Shown here one piece after another: positions 33,040 to 44,802 of a DNA stretch of 64,000 nt; positions within the stretch are counted from its first letter, which is position 1; every line of letters starts with the position of its first letter. The notes under the pieces are model-generated. The model made no database searches and was not told the origin of the DNA. It worked only from the letters and a program-made list of their open reading frames with translations. The translations under genes were made by a program, and so were the position numbers. This DNA is from Pseudevernia furfuracea (Eukaryota > Ascomycota > Lecanoromycetes > Lecanorales > Parmeliaceae), in the NCBI GenBank assembly GCA_022315425.1, contig JAIUPT010000020.1, positions 1,922,001 to 1,986,000 of the forward strand, written 5' to 3'.

Positions 33040-33180
33040 TGTTGGAATTGAAAGGAGGGTGTAGGCTTGATTCTTCTATGGAGTAGTAGAAGGCCTAAGG
33101 TACTCATGACAAGTCTGCTTGCCAAGTCTCGCTAATAAGCCTTGCTAGTGTGGATATCCAACACGAGCATTCACCCCTAC
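33040..33180 (+). repeat. Dispersed inverted repeat, copy 1 (pairs with 37745-38345)
   Basis: 33043-33095 (TTGAAAGGAGGGTGTAGGCT and following) matches the reverse complement of about 38295-38345. 33098-33180 (GCTTGCCAAGTCTCGCTAAT and on to GTGTGGATATCCAACACGAG) matches the reverse complement of about 37760-37842. In the distant copy the two halves are separated by about 450 bp. Confidence 0.75.
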
Positions 33181-33413
33181 GGAAGGCACCACAGAGGACA
33201 GCTACAGTTATTCCAGGTAACGAAAAACAAGGCAGTCACATTATCTTCAGGGAAAGAGGACGGTTACGGTCATTCCAGGGAATGGGAAGACACATACCCA
33301 AGACACAGGCAATATTGGAAATCAGGAGATGACCTCAAGGTACCGAGGTTAACATGTCCACGAAAGACAGTGGATCAAGAGGAATCGAACGCTTGACCGA
33401 GGAAATTCCCGGA

Positions 33414-33895
33414 TCATGGTTGGTCAATATTTGAGCTGAACTTAGTCCGACGAGGAGGACCCCGAGGATGACTCGTGTCGACGATGATGAGACCGAGACC
33501 CGTGATGAGACCCGTGATGGGATTTAGACCCCCGGGGGCGAGATTTGGACCGCGACTTCTTGGCCTCACATTCTTTGAGGAAGGATGCGACTTCGTGTTC
33601 GTCCAGCCGGGCACGGCGCGACGGCGGAGGGGTTTCTTCGATGACCGATGGACTGACTGTCCTGGACGAGACTGGTGAGGCCGGCGCCTCTGGGGGTACC
33701 ACCACATGGCGGGGTTTCCATTACGACTGGGCGACTGCGGCGAGGACGTGACTTCGTGACACCACGAGGTTTGGATGCAGCTGAGGCAGTGGTTTTCTTG
33801 GCCAAGGCCCTCGGTGCGGCCTTCTTTGAGGAAGACGCCTTCTGGGAAGGCTGGTTGGTCGACCTAGAACGAGTTGTCATAGCTGAGGAGGCCAT
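33414..33895 (-). pseudogene. Frameshifted basic, Ser/Arg-rich protein
   Basis: Minus-strand reading from an ATG at 33895 gives MASSAMTTRSRSTNQPSQKA and further Lys/Ala/Arg-rich sequence up to about 33700. The plausible continuation lies in another frame (33705-33442): VSPSVIEETPPPSRRARLDE, a short helix VASFLKECEAKK, then an RGSKSHHGSHHGS-type tail ending in SSSGSSSSD. No intron of usable size joins the frames, so I infer a frameshift near the C-rich stretch at about 33700. It could be a retroelement Gag N-terminus or a chromatin-like protein. Position next to retroelement remnants favours the first. Confidence 0.4.
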
Positions 33896-33984
33896 TGGAC
33901 GATGGAATACGGTGTGAGTGGTCTAATAATAGAAGAACGTGCTAATGGAAGTAGGATATGGATGGAGTGGGTCAGGTGACAGCG

Positions 33985-34196
33985 TGTTGCTTGCGTGGCT
34001 ACGAAAAAATGCCATTGCTTTGAAAGAGATCAATTCGAATGAGGAGTCAAACGCTGATGGAATGCAGCTACTTATGCTGCTCCCAAATGAGACCCATCCC
34101 CTGCAAAGGACACGTCTACCAATCCCATGAATAGCATCAAAACGCCGCCATGCGATATGCGATATCAAGGCCCACTAACCCCTTGTCAAGCAGGGG
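33985..34196 (-). repeat. Dispersed repeat, copy 2
   Basis: This is the inverted counterpart of 26560-26775. It lies directly upstream of the copia Gag remnant and beside the basic-protein relic. Confidence 0.7.
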
Positions 34197-34339
34197 CGAA
34201 AATTTGGAAGTACACTCAGGAGGAGTACAAGCCTGAAGACACTATGACAGCCATGGAAGTGGAATATGGAATCCCCGCAGATTTCTAGAAGAGAATAAAG
34301 GGTAACAAAGAACTGAGAGGAGAAGTCTCAGGAAGCAGC

Positions 34340-35030
34340 CGATTTCATGACACCTACAATCAGCCCTGGTATTCAACAAAGGCTCACGGATATCGAATTC
34401 AACGACGGATACCTCATATTGACAAGATTACGAATACTCTTGCGGCCCACGAGATCTTCAGAGTTCATGTGACTATTCAAAAACTACTACACGCTACAAT
34501 TCAGAGTATTCAAATCGGTTCCAGAGTATCTCACTCATATTAAGGTCCTGGAGGAGAAAATTGATGCTACGAAGGTCACCCTGGATACAAATAATCGAAC
34601 CATTCTTTGTCTCTCCATGTCATTGCCACGGGAATTCATGAATTTATTTAGATTTGGGCGGTAACACCATCAATCACGGCGGAAAAAGCATATCAAATGG
34701 TTCTAATCAAATTGTTCTAGAGGCCAATAGACAGCACAACCAAGTCAACGGTCAACACTCTCAGGCTTTCAGAGCAGGACAGGTGTAATCACTGTGGATC
34801 CACCAGTCATGTCAAGGAGAAGTGCTGGACGGAAAATCCACAAGTGGCTTCGGATTGGTACAAAGAAAAGCAAAAGAAACACGCAAAAGGAACTGGCAAG
34901 GATGCTGAACGGGCACGGAAATTTCAGGTCAAGTTGGCGGCTGGCGACGAGGTCCAGCTGTACGTGCTGCCGGCTACGAACCTGGTAGTACTGTGGTATT
35001 CAGCAGAGCCAAGAGACCTTACGTTTCTTT
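34340..35030 (+). pseudogene. Ty1/copia Gag remnant with CCHC zinc knuckle
   Basis: The plus strand encodes, in changing frames, FRVFKSVPEYLTHIKVLEEK then TNNRTILCLSMSLPREFMN, typical of the Gag core of copia-type elements. Near 34790 comes CNHCGSTSHVKEKC, a complete CX2CX4HX4C zinc knuckle followed by WTENPQVASDWYKEKQKKH. Stops and frame changes show it is dead. No protease, integrase or RT follows directly in the next few hundred bases. Confidence 0.7.
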
Positions 35031-35039
35031 GAGCTCGTC

Positions 35040-35750
35040 TCAAAGCGACATTTACAGGAGAATATGGTTACGAAAACTATCCGACGCATTGTTTATCTGA
35101 CTCGTACTGAGGCCCGGAGCTAGGCTTATCAACCCAGTGGACGTGATATCGTTCTATCAACGCAACAGGACCCCCTTAGGCTTGAGCCCGTTCTGAGCTC
35201 GTTGAACCGTTCGGCGCAGCGGGGCGGGGAGGATGGGAAGAACCGGCAACGTATCTCACTCGCACTGAGGCCCGAAGCCGCTACTGGCCGCGAAGGTAGC
35301 GGTGGATGTGACATCGTCTGCAATGCCGGAATAAGAGCTTGGTTAATAAGAGTGAGACAAATACATGGCCAGGGCTACGGGATGTATGGATACGTCTACT
35401 TTTGCAAGACATGGTCGACTTGTAGAGAGAGATCTCTGCAGGTAACGCGAAACAAGCTCTCTACGGGGACTTGCGGGGCGTGATGTACAATGGTAGCGAC
35501 TGCTTAGGGTCCAAGCACGCATACATATGGCCCCAGAGACCTCACCCCTTCAATGAGCTCTGACCTCTGATGAATCACTCTCTCGAGAAAGAGAGTCGGA
35601 AATCAGATACGCCTGAATACTACGTACTTGAGAAGGAAACTGCAATTGACCTAAAGTGAGAGGAGTTTATCTCAACAGCTACCTGATAGGGTAGGGTCCT
35701 GGGTGAGCGGGACACGCTGAACCTACAAACCGATTGTAGCCATCAGTGCC
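35040..35750. other. Degenerate repeat-derived sequence
   Basis: An approximately 80-bp segment around CTCGTACTGAGGCCCGGAGC (35100) has a diverged second copy at 35260 (CTCGCACTGAGGCCCGAAGC). No gene. Confidence 0.4.
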
Positions 35751-37645
35751 TCATGTGGATCGACTTAGCAGTCAGACGTGATACGCCCAGATCACTATGC
35801 GATCTGCGAGGCAGGGAGCGCGGCATCAGATTTCGGGGTACGCAGGCAATTGACTTCGCAACCTTTCGACAGAACGAATAACTATACGGAGAGGAGCTCC
35901 TAAAGAAGGTGTGTGATTCCAACATTGGAGGGTCGTGCCTCAGCCATAAATGACCATGAGTGCAGTCGCCGTTTGGCCTTTCGATCATGTCCGATATTAT
36001 GTGTATATAGTACGTAACAAATATAACTAACAGTCGCCGTATACATTTCATGAAACTCCAGGGCCTGCTGCAATCAGATTCCATTACACTCTGCAGCATA
36101 CCATCGGCCCTTCGCACGCGTCTTCCTTTTGACCTGGGCTCTAGTCTGAATGGCTATATGATACACTCTGACACCCGAACCTCATTGTATACCGTAACGT
36201 AAGAAAGAGAATGATGATATTTGTCGGATCATAGCCAGGTATCCAAACCCCAATCAAGCTCATTCCCTCAATTTCCCCAGGGGTTACGCGTATCTGTAGG
36301 GCTTATTCGCACGTTGGTAGCTGGGTGGGCGCAATACGGTCTTATTGCATGTTCCTCGCTGACTCCGCGTCAAGGGGTATTATTCCAAGCACATTTGTCC
36401 GCTCTCTTGTCTCTCTCCTCCGATCCTCCTCCTGTAGAGCACTCCATATAACATGCGGCTCTGACCGAGGCCGGGTACTTCTGTGGCTAGAGGGAGGTTA
36501 TCGATCGGCGAGGTTAGGGAGGTATGAGGCGACCGAGAGGGAAGGGGGGCTCGCCGTCATTGTCGATGATCTTTCGAGTGAGAGAGACGTTAACTCTCGA
36601 TCTGACGCGTTTCGTTATTCGACCACCGTTCGTACGTATTGGAACGTTATCGTAAATCGAAGAAATCGTTCGTACGTCCATGTAGCAAACGCACGCTCCC
36701 TAAGGTGAGAGAAGATCTCTCGGCTTCTCCGACTTCTGTGCCGTAGTCACACCCACTGCAGCTGACGGGGTTGAGACTCAATCACCGCGCGTACAGCTGC
36801 AACGATGGTAACACGGCACCCTCCCGTAGCCGTGCGAGGCTCAAAGCCACAGGAGTTTGTGTCAGAGGGTTCGTAGCCGGCACCACGTACAGGTGGTTCT
36901 CGTTGCCAGCCTCCCAAAGAAGGTAGCGATGGCTAGAAAACATATCCCTAGGCCACGGAGGTCAGTCCCTTAGGAGGAAACTCGGGAAGAAACTTAGGAG
37001 TGAAGGGGATCCCGCATAGGGAACTTAGCAAGCATAATCGAATGCGCTCAGAAAGGAGAGCTCACACTTCCTAGACCGACCGCAGAGGTCGTTTTTCAAG
37101 CATTCAAGCATGAGGGAGAGGAGTTCAAGCGAACATCTCTGGGGGCTCCAGTCAAGCTGAAGACCCCCCATGGGCAACCAAGTTTAACATTATTTTGGCG
37201 CCGCACTCAGAGGGTTCAAGCTCTGAGGGCGATTCTTGTATTTCGTAGCACACACGATTTCGTTTAGGCACAGAGAGATCATTCCTTGTCAACTCGGCAG
37301 GTGCAGCAGTGTGATAGCAAAAGCATAATGGGTCTATGGAGGAGGTCGTCCATGGGTATATAACCCATGGTCTGACAAAGAGATCTATCTAACAAAGGAC
37401 AAACATGAGATGCATGGAATGATCTAGGCATGTCCAACATTCCTAACCACGCAGCGAGGTGCCGAAGGCTTTTCATCATCATGTGGGCGCAGATGCTCTA
37501 TAGCAGGTCTTAGATAGTGTAGTAATCCATCCTGAGATTGAGAAGCCCGGGGGACGATACATCCGGCTGCGCCTTAGACGCCTGCAAAGCACTCTGCGGG
37601 GTAACCCGTATGGTGTCCTGTATGACTTAATCAATCAATCAATCA
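35750..37645 (+). mobile_element. LINE-like 3' region, copy 1 (interrupted)
   Basis: 35752-35885 and about 36900-37645 align in the same order to 43989-44651. Both copies end with TCTGCGGGGTAACCC, ATGACTTAATCAATCAATCA and a G. A simple TCAA-repeat tail is typical of a non-LTR retrotransposon 3' end. This copy has at least two extra segments (about 35900-36900, and roughly 150 bp near 37277-37437), which look like insertions. No reverse transcriptase motif was found, so only the 3' part is present. Confidence 0.55.
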
Positions 37646-37744
37646 GGTCAAGTTGGGCCATGGTCACTGCAAGGGGTGACGATTTCGAGGACGGTGGAAG
37701 TACTCACATTTCGTGCTAGGCATGCTGCATCAGCTGCATCCAAC

Positions 37745-38345
37745 ACACCCGCATAACGCAGCACCCCTGAATGCTCGTGTCGGATATCCACACCAGCAAA
37801 GATTATTAAGCGAGACTTGGCAAGCAGAGTTGTCATAAGTACCGGGTTGACTGGGATATAAAACACTACATCGTTATAAGACACCTTTGCATACAAAATA
37901 CTGTTCCAAATAACCGTTCTCAGACCTAGGCCGTGATTAGACTATAAGATAGTAGTCCCACAGCCTGATTCGTAATGGTACGGATTCGCAGAGCAAGTAA
38001 AGGAATAAGTCATTTATCCTATACTACGCCCTGTAATTAGATACTCCTAGAGATATATTTGAAGAAATGCGTTCTTTATACCTGTGCAGCTGTTATTTTG
38101 ATATAAGTAGAGCGTTTGTTCGAGCTCTCTGATTGACGCCAGCGAGCTTAGTACGGATAATTACTAGCGTCCTAGGCTATACAATACTACACTGTTATAA
38201 CGCATCATTGCATGTAAGATACTGTTCCAAACGATGATTTTCGGACAATTTGCCTGTGAGATAGGGGCTTCTATGCCAGTTAATACGGTACGTAGACTTT
38301 CTACCACTCCATAAAAGAATCAAGCCTACATCCTCCTTTCAATTC
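37745..38345 (-). repeat. Dispersed inverted repeat, copy 2, split by an insertion
   Basis: The reverse complement matches 33040-33180, but the match is broken by about 450 bp (37843-38294). The inserted part contains its own direct repeat (ACACTACATCGTTATAAGAC at about 37863 and a similar stretch at about 38186, each followed by AAGATACTGTTCCAAA-type sequence). The spacing of about 323 bp could reflect a small LTR-like or duplicated unit. Confidence 0.6.
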
Positions 38346-38349
38346 CAAA

Positions 38350-39380
38350 ACTCATTTCCGTTCACTAGACTCGCCTCCTCACCGTTTAGACTGAAACAGA
38401 GATGGCATAATTTTCGAGAGCAGAGCTCGGTTCCGCACGTGGTCGCCGAATAGAGATGAGTCATGAGGACCTTGAAGTTGTTTCTATTATTGTTTTACGA
38501 GAGGAGATAGGGGAGCCTCTGCCAAACGCACTGCTACCCGACATGGTACTAATCATCGAGATCCCGTCGTGGTCCTGAAATTCTCACCCGGCTTCACCGC
38601 CCTTGGGGTAGTTAGGACAAGCCTCTTTTCGCCCCCACAGTTCGATCGCCCAGATCAGCGCTCGAGAAATAGGGGGGGAACCTGTGGAAATAATTCAGAA
38701 ACAATGTATTGATTATTCCAGAGCTCCCCTGGAGCAGGTCCTATATACCATACAAATTGAGTGCTTGGCTAGACAACGTGGCTGGGAGGTGGCCGAAAAA
38801 CATGATGCTGTACCAAAATCAACAAGCTCATTATGAGCCAGATGAGCAGGCCTTCCTGGCCACTGACAAGCCCGTCCTGAGCTGTCATTGACAAGGTCAT
38901 CCCGGACCGTCACCGACATATCATTGTACAGGGGTAGCGGATACACTGTCACTTAGAAACTCATATTGCTAGATAGCTAAGAGGCTGGTTTCCTCGGAGG
39001 CAATACGTATGTAGCCAAGGAGAATGACCCCGCTTGCCAAACAAAATTACTACCCATGCGACTGGCCTAGCCGCATGACTGGTCACAACATTCGTTCCTT
39101 ACTCACAATCTTTAATGTTTTACTCCTGCGTCAGAGGGATAGTCTCCCTCTCTCCCGAATCTGGACTAGATCTGAAAGAAACTTCCTTGGAATCCCTGGA
39201 CCCCCTGGCCCTGACAGTTGCCTCCCCTCCTGAGACCACGTCCCCGTACCGCCGCAGTTAAAAGCAAGCAGGACGTCCACTTTTCCCGTGCCCTACTCAC
39301 TCCTCAAAGCCAGCCTCCAGAAAGCATCATGTGAAAAAACATAGCCTGGACCAGTCTCATTAAAGCAATAAAAAAAAACC
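38350..39380. other. Repeat-derived, no gene
   Basis: Short frames only. Probably decayed transposon sequence between recognisable remnants. Confidence 0.4.
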
Positions 39381-39399
39381 CCCCGTCGCTCAGGCATTC

Positions 39400-41600
39400 T
39401 CAATTCAACGATTCTCAAGCTGGAATCTCTCTCGTTGGCGGCATGCGAAAGCAAACCACAAGCCTACGCCGACCGGTTCATTGGTATCCTTCGAGAAGTC
39501 AAGAACCAGCCAGGAATCAATCCCTTCACCAAGGACGCTGACTATTTGAGCTGACGTTAGTGGCAGATACTCCATGGTACACTAGGTACTGAAGCGAAGC
39601 CTGCTTCCACCTGAACCATCATGGGAAGATCTATCGCTTCCACAAAGGGCTCGGCGCTCAGTACAATGCCTAATGCGAGCAGTACAATCAAAACCACGAC
39701 GCCTATGATGAGGACGGTGAAGCCAAGTTCACACTGGACTACGCCATCACTCGTTTCCTTAATACGATGATAAGTCCCACAGACTTCACTGTTTTCGACA
39801 CTCATGCGCTTGCCGCTAACATTGGCGGCAGTCTAGATCACACTCAACAGAGCATTATTGCGCCCGTCGCCTCTGGAGCGCCCGCTATGGAGCACAAACT
39901 CCAACCCGATGTCACCTTCAGCAACTCTCGAACCTACACTCAAACATGTAAGTACTGCACGATTTATAAGAAGAACTGGTATTTCAGCGGGGAGCACGGA
40001 AAGCGCAAGCGCGAAGACGATGATCACTCTGATGGCAACAGAGGAGATCGTGGCGGTCGCGGCGGTCGAGGTCGCGGGCGAAGTGGACGAGGTCGAGGAG
40101 GCAACTTCAACTCGGACACCAAGCCCAAGGACGACAAGGACAAAGGTCAGCCATCCAGTGCTGGAGCAGCTGTTGCGACCGCCCAACCGAAAATCGCTCG
40201 CTGCTTTGTCGCCCACATCAAGAGCGTCACCGCTCTCATCGCTGCAATAATTTTGAAATGATGAAAAAACTACACCCTGGATCTCACCATGATAAGAAAC
40301 CGAAAGCCTATCAATAGGCCTCAGCAAAGTTTGACCTGATCAAAGCACAAATCCCATTGATATTTGCCATGACTTGGCGTCACAGATGCTAACTTGCTTT
40401 CAAATATAGTCTGAGCTTGGCCCCCACCGGCCTGAGGTGGGTCTGAGTAGGAAACCCTGCCAAGACCGATGACGGCTGCAACCTTCTCCGCGCTGCGGTC
40501 GTCGCTCGCTATCTTATCGTGGTTAAGAAGTAGGTTTGTATTCCATTTCACTGAGAAACCCCAGCTAACTCAGTCATAATAGCGCTGTGAGACCCGGAAC
40601 CAGTACTCAACGACGCCGAACGTCTCAACAGACGCGCAGCTACCATACAACGGGAACCCCCAAAGTAACCGATCCTCGGGGTGACCGGCTATGATACTCG
40701 CTGGACCGACGGCACGGCGGCTTGGGGAAAATACCGGCAATCGGGTGTTCACCTCGGTTAGAGGCCGCAGTCTCCGCCCATTTTTTTTGGACGATCAGGC
40801 TCACGACGACTCGGGGTGACGACGACGGGTGACGACTCGGGGTGACGACTCGGCGGGGTGACGACTCGAAACGAGCCAGAACTTGAGGGCAGAAACGAGG
40901 CTTGTCGGTATCGATGAGAGGCACAAGGCAACGAATAGAAAGGTTTATCGATATTGGCTAGAAATGGAGCTGATACTCTTTCCCTTTTTTTCCCCACAGG
41001 GTTTTTGAGGTTTAATGAGGTCAGCAAGGACTTGTGGATAACTTGAAGGCATTTGGACTTTGGATTCAGGGGAGACTGTCTCGCTGTTCACAGGGAAGTG
41101 TCAAAATTTGGTTCTCAGCTATGACTTTGCGCTTGTCGGCTATCAGATAAGGTTCCCAGCCACCTGTTGAAAGGATACAAATACTGGTGGTCCAGGGGAG
41201 TCCTAAGATAGAATAATTCAAGCATCCTACACATCACATACCTGAATCTTGACAGCCGGCAGTCGTATGGCTACCGGCTTTGGCAGCATTGAGCTCGAAT
41301 GTAAGGTGAATAGCACCAAGCGCATTCTTACCCTCAGGGATGTTTGGTTAGTTCCTGACAGTGGTTTTAACCTCATTTCTGAGGGGCAACTTGAGGAACA
41401 AGGTTTCCAACCCTCCCGTCAGCCGGAAGGAAAAATGCCATGGAAAGAGTACTGTCATTTGCAGCTAGATATCCACATGACTAGCCCGCGCGGCTGTCCC
41501 CTCCCCTTGACTTGTAGATGTAGAAATGCCTGGAAAGGACTTGATCTGACTGGTTTTCATCAAGTGCTCGTTGCACGATAGGATGCCTGAGTAGGACTTT
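39400..41600 (+). pseudogene. Ty1/copia Gag-protease-preintegrase remnant
   Basis: In order on the plus strand: a Gag C-terminal region (39767-40250) with CKYCTIYKKNWYFSGEHGKR, a degenerate zinc knuckle lacking the last Cys, followed by an RGG-rich tail. Near 41050 comes TLDSGETVSLFTGK, the copia aspartic protease LDSGAT motif with Ala changed to Glu. At 41249-41400 GFGSIELECKVNST and TLRDVWLVPDSGFNLISEGQ match the stretch between protease and integrase (usually LxxVLYVPDLxxNLLSxGQL). Stops and frameshifts are frequent, and about 0.8 kb of unrelated or degenerate sequence (40260-41040) separates Gag from protease. No integrase or RT is visible. Confidence 0.68.
40800..40875. repeat. Short minisatellite GACGACTCGGGGT
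   Basis: Four to five imperfect copies of GGTGACGACTCGG-type sequence with 13-20 bp spacing interrupt the copia remnant. Confidence 0.7.
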
Positions 41601-41894
41601 CGGAGTCGATGGATCGTAGATTTTTCTCATCCCCAGCCCAGCCAGATGCATGCTTTGTCTCAAGCATGGGCTTTCCAGCAAGCAATTTCGTAACGGCAAC
41701 TGCCCCAGCAATGGGCACAGTACGCCAGATACAAAAAATCTACCCCCGCAGAGCGTAGTACGGTGGCCAATTGTCCCGGGAAAACTTCCTCGGAGACTCA
41801 GAAACTTAAAGACTCTGAGTCAGTCAGCTCGTCTCGTCATGAATAATGAATCAGCTTGCTGTGGTTTAAGCGATGTTTTTTGAAGGAAGATAAC

Positions 41895-42033
41895 TGTCTA
41901 GTCCTTTCCATGCATATCCTTCTATGCACATAGACGTGTTGCCTAGTTCTTTGTTAGCCATGAGGTCTTATGCCTCATGGATCCCACCATAGATCACCAT
42001 GCTTTTCATCATTCTTCGCTGCACCTGTTGATA
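41895..42033 (+). repeat. Direct repeat, possible LTR fragment, copy 1
   Basis: 139 bp from TGTCTAGTCCTTTCCA to CACCTGTTGATA matches 44664-44802 with roughly 92% identity by eye. It contains GCCATGAGGTC..CCTCATGG, a small inverted repeat. It lies downstream of the copia remnant. Confidence 0.7.
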
Positions 42034-43520
42034 ACAACCAGGTAGAGACTCAGAGAACTCAGAGAACTCGGTACGATTTGGTTTGGTTATAGTGGCGAAA
42101 AGACCGTTCAACTAAGAGCGATAGAACTGTCGATATGCTGGTGTGTGGGCGTGACGGATTAGGTGGGATTGATCTTGGCTTCACCCTCCGAAGAGAATTA
42201 CTGGTCCCCAGCACCATGTAGAGGTGTTAATCCAGCGCTGGAGAACAGAGAGAACAGAGATAAGCCATACCCGCAGTCGGCGGTAGTTTACGATTTCCAG
42301 AAATTGTGAAAGGACGCTGAGCGCGGACTAGGCGAATATTGCTTGCGGTAAGCATGGCTAATCATACCATCCTACCACAGCAAGCTAACTAATATATGTT
42401 ACAGCGCATCAACACGGGACTTATACCTTGCCAACGAACCTACTATCAGACTATAGTTCTCGGCCCCATTACTGCCACATGTTTGAGATAATATCAATCA
42501 AATGTCAAGAAGTATCATGAAGGGCCAAGGAGAGTACTGAGATGGAATAATTCAAGCACCCTACACATCTCATGCCTGAACCTCGACACATACCAATACT
42601 TGCGAAACCAGGCAACTGTGACAGGGCGGTCAAGAGCCCAGGCATGCATTGTGATCATTCTGGGCTCGTATAACGACCATGGTAAGGCTTCCATTCTAGC
42701 ATCCACGAAACTTTCTGACCGCAAAAGGTGTCACCCTTCCTGGAAGCAATTTGAGAGTGCATTGAATCAATCAATGCTCCCGATGGTCCAGACTCTCAGT
42801 CTAGAGGCTCAGGCTAGTCTAAACTGAAGCTATACCCACAGTCCGTCCAGATCCTAGACCGTATAGACAAGCCTAGACTAGTCCAGTCTCTTCCTCCAGA
42901 GCTTCCACAATCTCTGCCTCCATGGCACCGACAATAGCATATAAATCTTCTTCCGTGAAAACGCCCAGTCGAGATAATGACTTCAGTCACTTCAACAGCT
43001 CAATAGGTGACACCTTCAAATGAACATCTTCAATGAATCCGTTGTTCTTGTTTAGAATTAGTACCCAAATGGGATGTTTGCGGCTGTCAAGCGCAGACAC
43101 CCTCGGGGCCAGCCTTTTTAGCTGAGTTTCTAACAAATTCTCGTCTCTCTTATCTCTTATATCTGCGTCGGCAGATATCGTAGCACGAGACGAATAATCG
43201 TCTGAGGCCCGTGGGGTAGATGTAGCACGTCGCTTTTGAGAGTCTCTGGATGGGACTTTGGAGACCACCGGTCATCGGTTCTCGATATTTCTTGTGTGCC
43301 TGGCTGGCTAGGAGAAGGCCGCGGAGGTGGGGGCTATATTAAATGAAGTCTTGAGGGTAGTAGGGGCCTCTGATAAGTCAGATTCGTTATCACTGTGTGC
43401 AATAATGATGTGGTAGATACATTGAAGAAAGAAAAGGTTCTCTGCTTGCTACTAAAAAGCCTATCGTACTCAGATGTTCACAGCAAAATTCGCCTAGAAA
43501 CCATTACAAATCAAACCCTC
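42034..43520. other. Repeat-derived, with palindrome cluster
   Basis: 42541-42592 repeats 41213-41262 (GGAATAATTCAAGCACCCTA type). 42790-42910 is rich in TCTAGAC/CTAGTCCAG half-palindromes. A 93-residue minus-strand frame (42987-43268) has no recognisable domain. Confidence 0.45.
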
Positions 43521-43555
43521 AGACTAATAGTCTGATATTCCTGGACTAGTCCAGG
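43521..43555. repeat. Palindrome pair
   Basis: AGACTAATAGTCT (43521-43533) and the perfect 16-bp palindrome CCTGGACTAGTCCAGG (43540-43555). Confidence 0.75.
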
Positions 43556-43759
43556 ACCGTTTACATAAACCATCAAACCAGTCTCGACTGCAAACATCGG
43601 TGCGACTCCCTGAAACAACTATGGGATAGCACCCCCACGAACGGCAACTATTTCGCAATTCTCGCGGAACCGACGATACCCGGAAGACCCGCAGAGTCCC
43701 TACAAGATTGAGCCGTGGGATTCATTAGGGATCACTCATAAGAGGCCCGGGCACCTGCT

Positions 43760-44651
43760 AATGTATAACGGTTACGCGGACGAAACAATCGACCCCACAA
43801 CACCATCGAGTCGATACGTGCCAACTCTTCTGGGAACATTGACACAAATGATCACGATGGACCATAACATGGACGAGCGCCCCATTCTCTCCATCCGGTT
43901 CGGACATGCCAATATGACACCGACAACCGTACGGTCAGAAGGATTTCGGAACAGCTCACTTTACGATACCGGCATCCACCAATCCCTTATGTGGATCGAT
44001 TTAGCAGCCAGGCGTGATACACCCAGAGCGCTATGCGACCTGCGAGGCAGGGAACGAGATATCAGATTTCGGGGCATGCAGGCAACTGATTTCGTAACCT
44101 TTCGGCAGGACGAATGGCGATATCGGGAGGAGCTCTCAGAGGAGGTAGCGATGGCTAGGGAAATATGTTTCTCTAGATCACCGAGTTCATTCCCTTGGGA
44201 AGGGGATCACAGTTCAGACGGAAACCCTCAGAAAGGAGACCTCACTCTCTAGACCGCAGAGGTCGTTTTCCGAGCACGAGGGAGGGTGTCAAAAGGACAC
44301 CCTTGGGGGGCCTTCAGTCAAGCTGAGGAAACCCCCATGGGCAACCAAGCCATCGTTTTCTTTCGGCGCCGCACTCGGAGTTCGGAGGGCAATTCTTGTG
44401 TTTTCATAGCGCACACCATTTCATTTAGGCACAGAGAGATCATTTCTAACCACGAAGCGAGGTACGGGGGCTTTCTTCATCATAATGTGGGGGCAGGTGC
44501 CCTGGAGCAGGTTTTAGATAGAGTAGTAGATCCAGCCCGGGGGTGGGACTCCCGGGGGTAGATACATCCGGCTGGGCCTTGGACGCCTGTAAAACCCTCT
44601 GCGGGGTAACCCCCGTATGGTGCCCGGTATGACTTAATCAATCAATCAATC
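43760..44651 (+). mobile_element. LINE-like 3' region, copy 2
   Basis: A plus-strand open frame (43761-44252, 163 residues) has no recognised domain, but its second half aligns to 35752-35885. The remainder aligns to 36900-37645 and ends in the same TCAA-repeat tail at 44636-44651. Two copies sharing an identical 3' terminus point to a non-LTR retrotransposon with 5' truncation. The frame might be the end of an ORF2-like protein, but no RT or zinc-knuckle motif supports that. Confidence 0.55.
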
Positions 44652-44663
44652 AGTTGTTAGACG

Positions 44664-44802
44664 TGTCTAGTCCTTTCCATACATATCCTCCCACGCACAT
44701 AGCCGTGTTGCCTAATTCTCTGTTAGCCATGAGGTCTCATACCTCATGGATCCCACCATAGATCACCATGCTTTTCATCATTCTTCGCTGCACCTGTTGA
44801 TA
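44664..44802 (+). repeat. Direct repeat, possible LTR fragment, copy 2
   Basis: Matches 41895-42033. It starts a few bases after the TCAA tail of the LINE-like copy, so one element probably inserted next to or into the other. Confidence 0.7.

Noticed and set aside
33360..33410. Possible tRNA T-arm on the minus strand (GTTCGATTCC)
   Set aside because: No matching acceptor, D and anticodon arms could be folded around it.
43761..44252. YADE within NGYADETIDP as a reverse transcriptase YADD box
   Set aside because: No other RT motif lies in order around it and the context is not RT-like.
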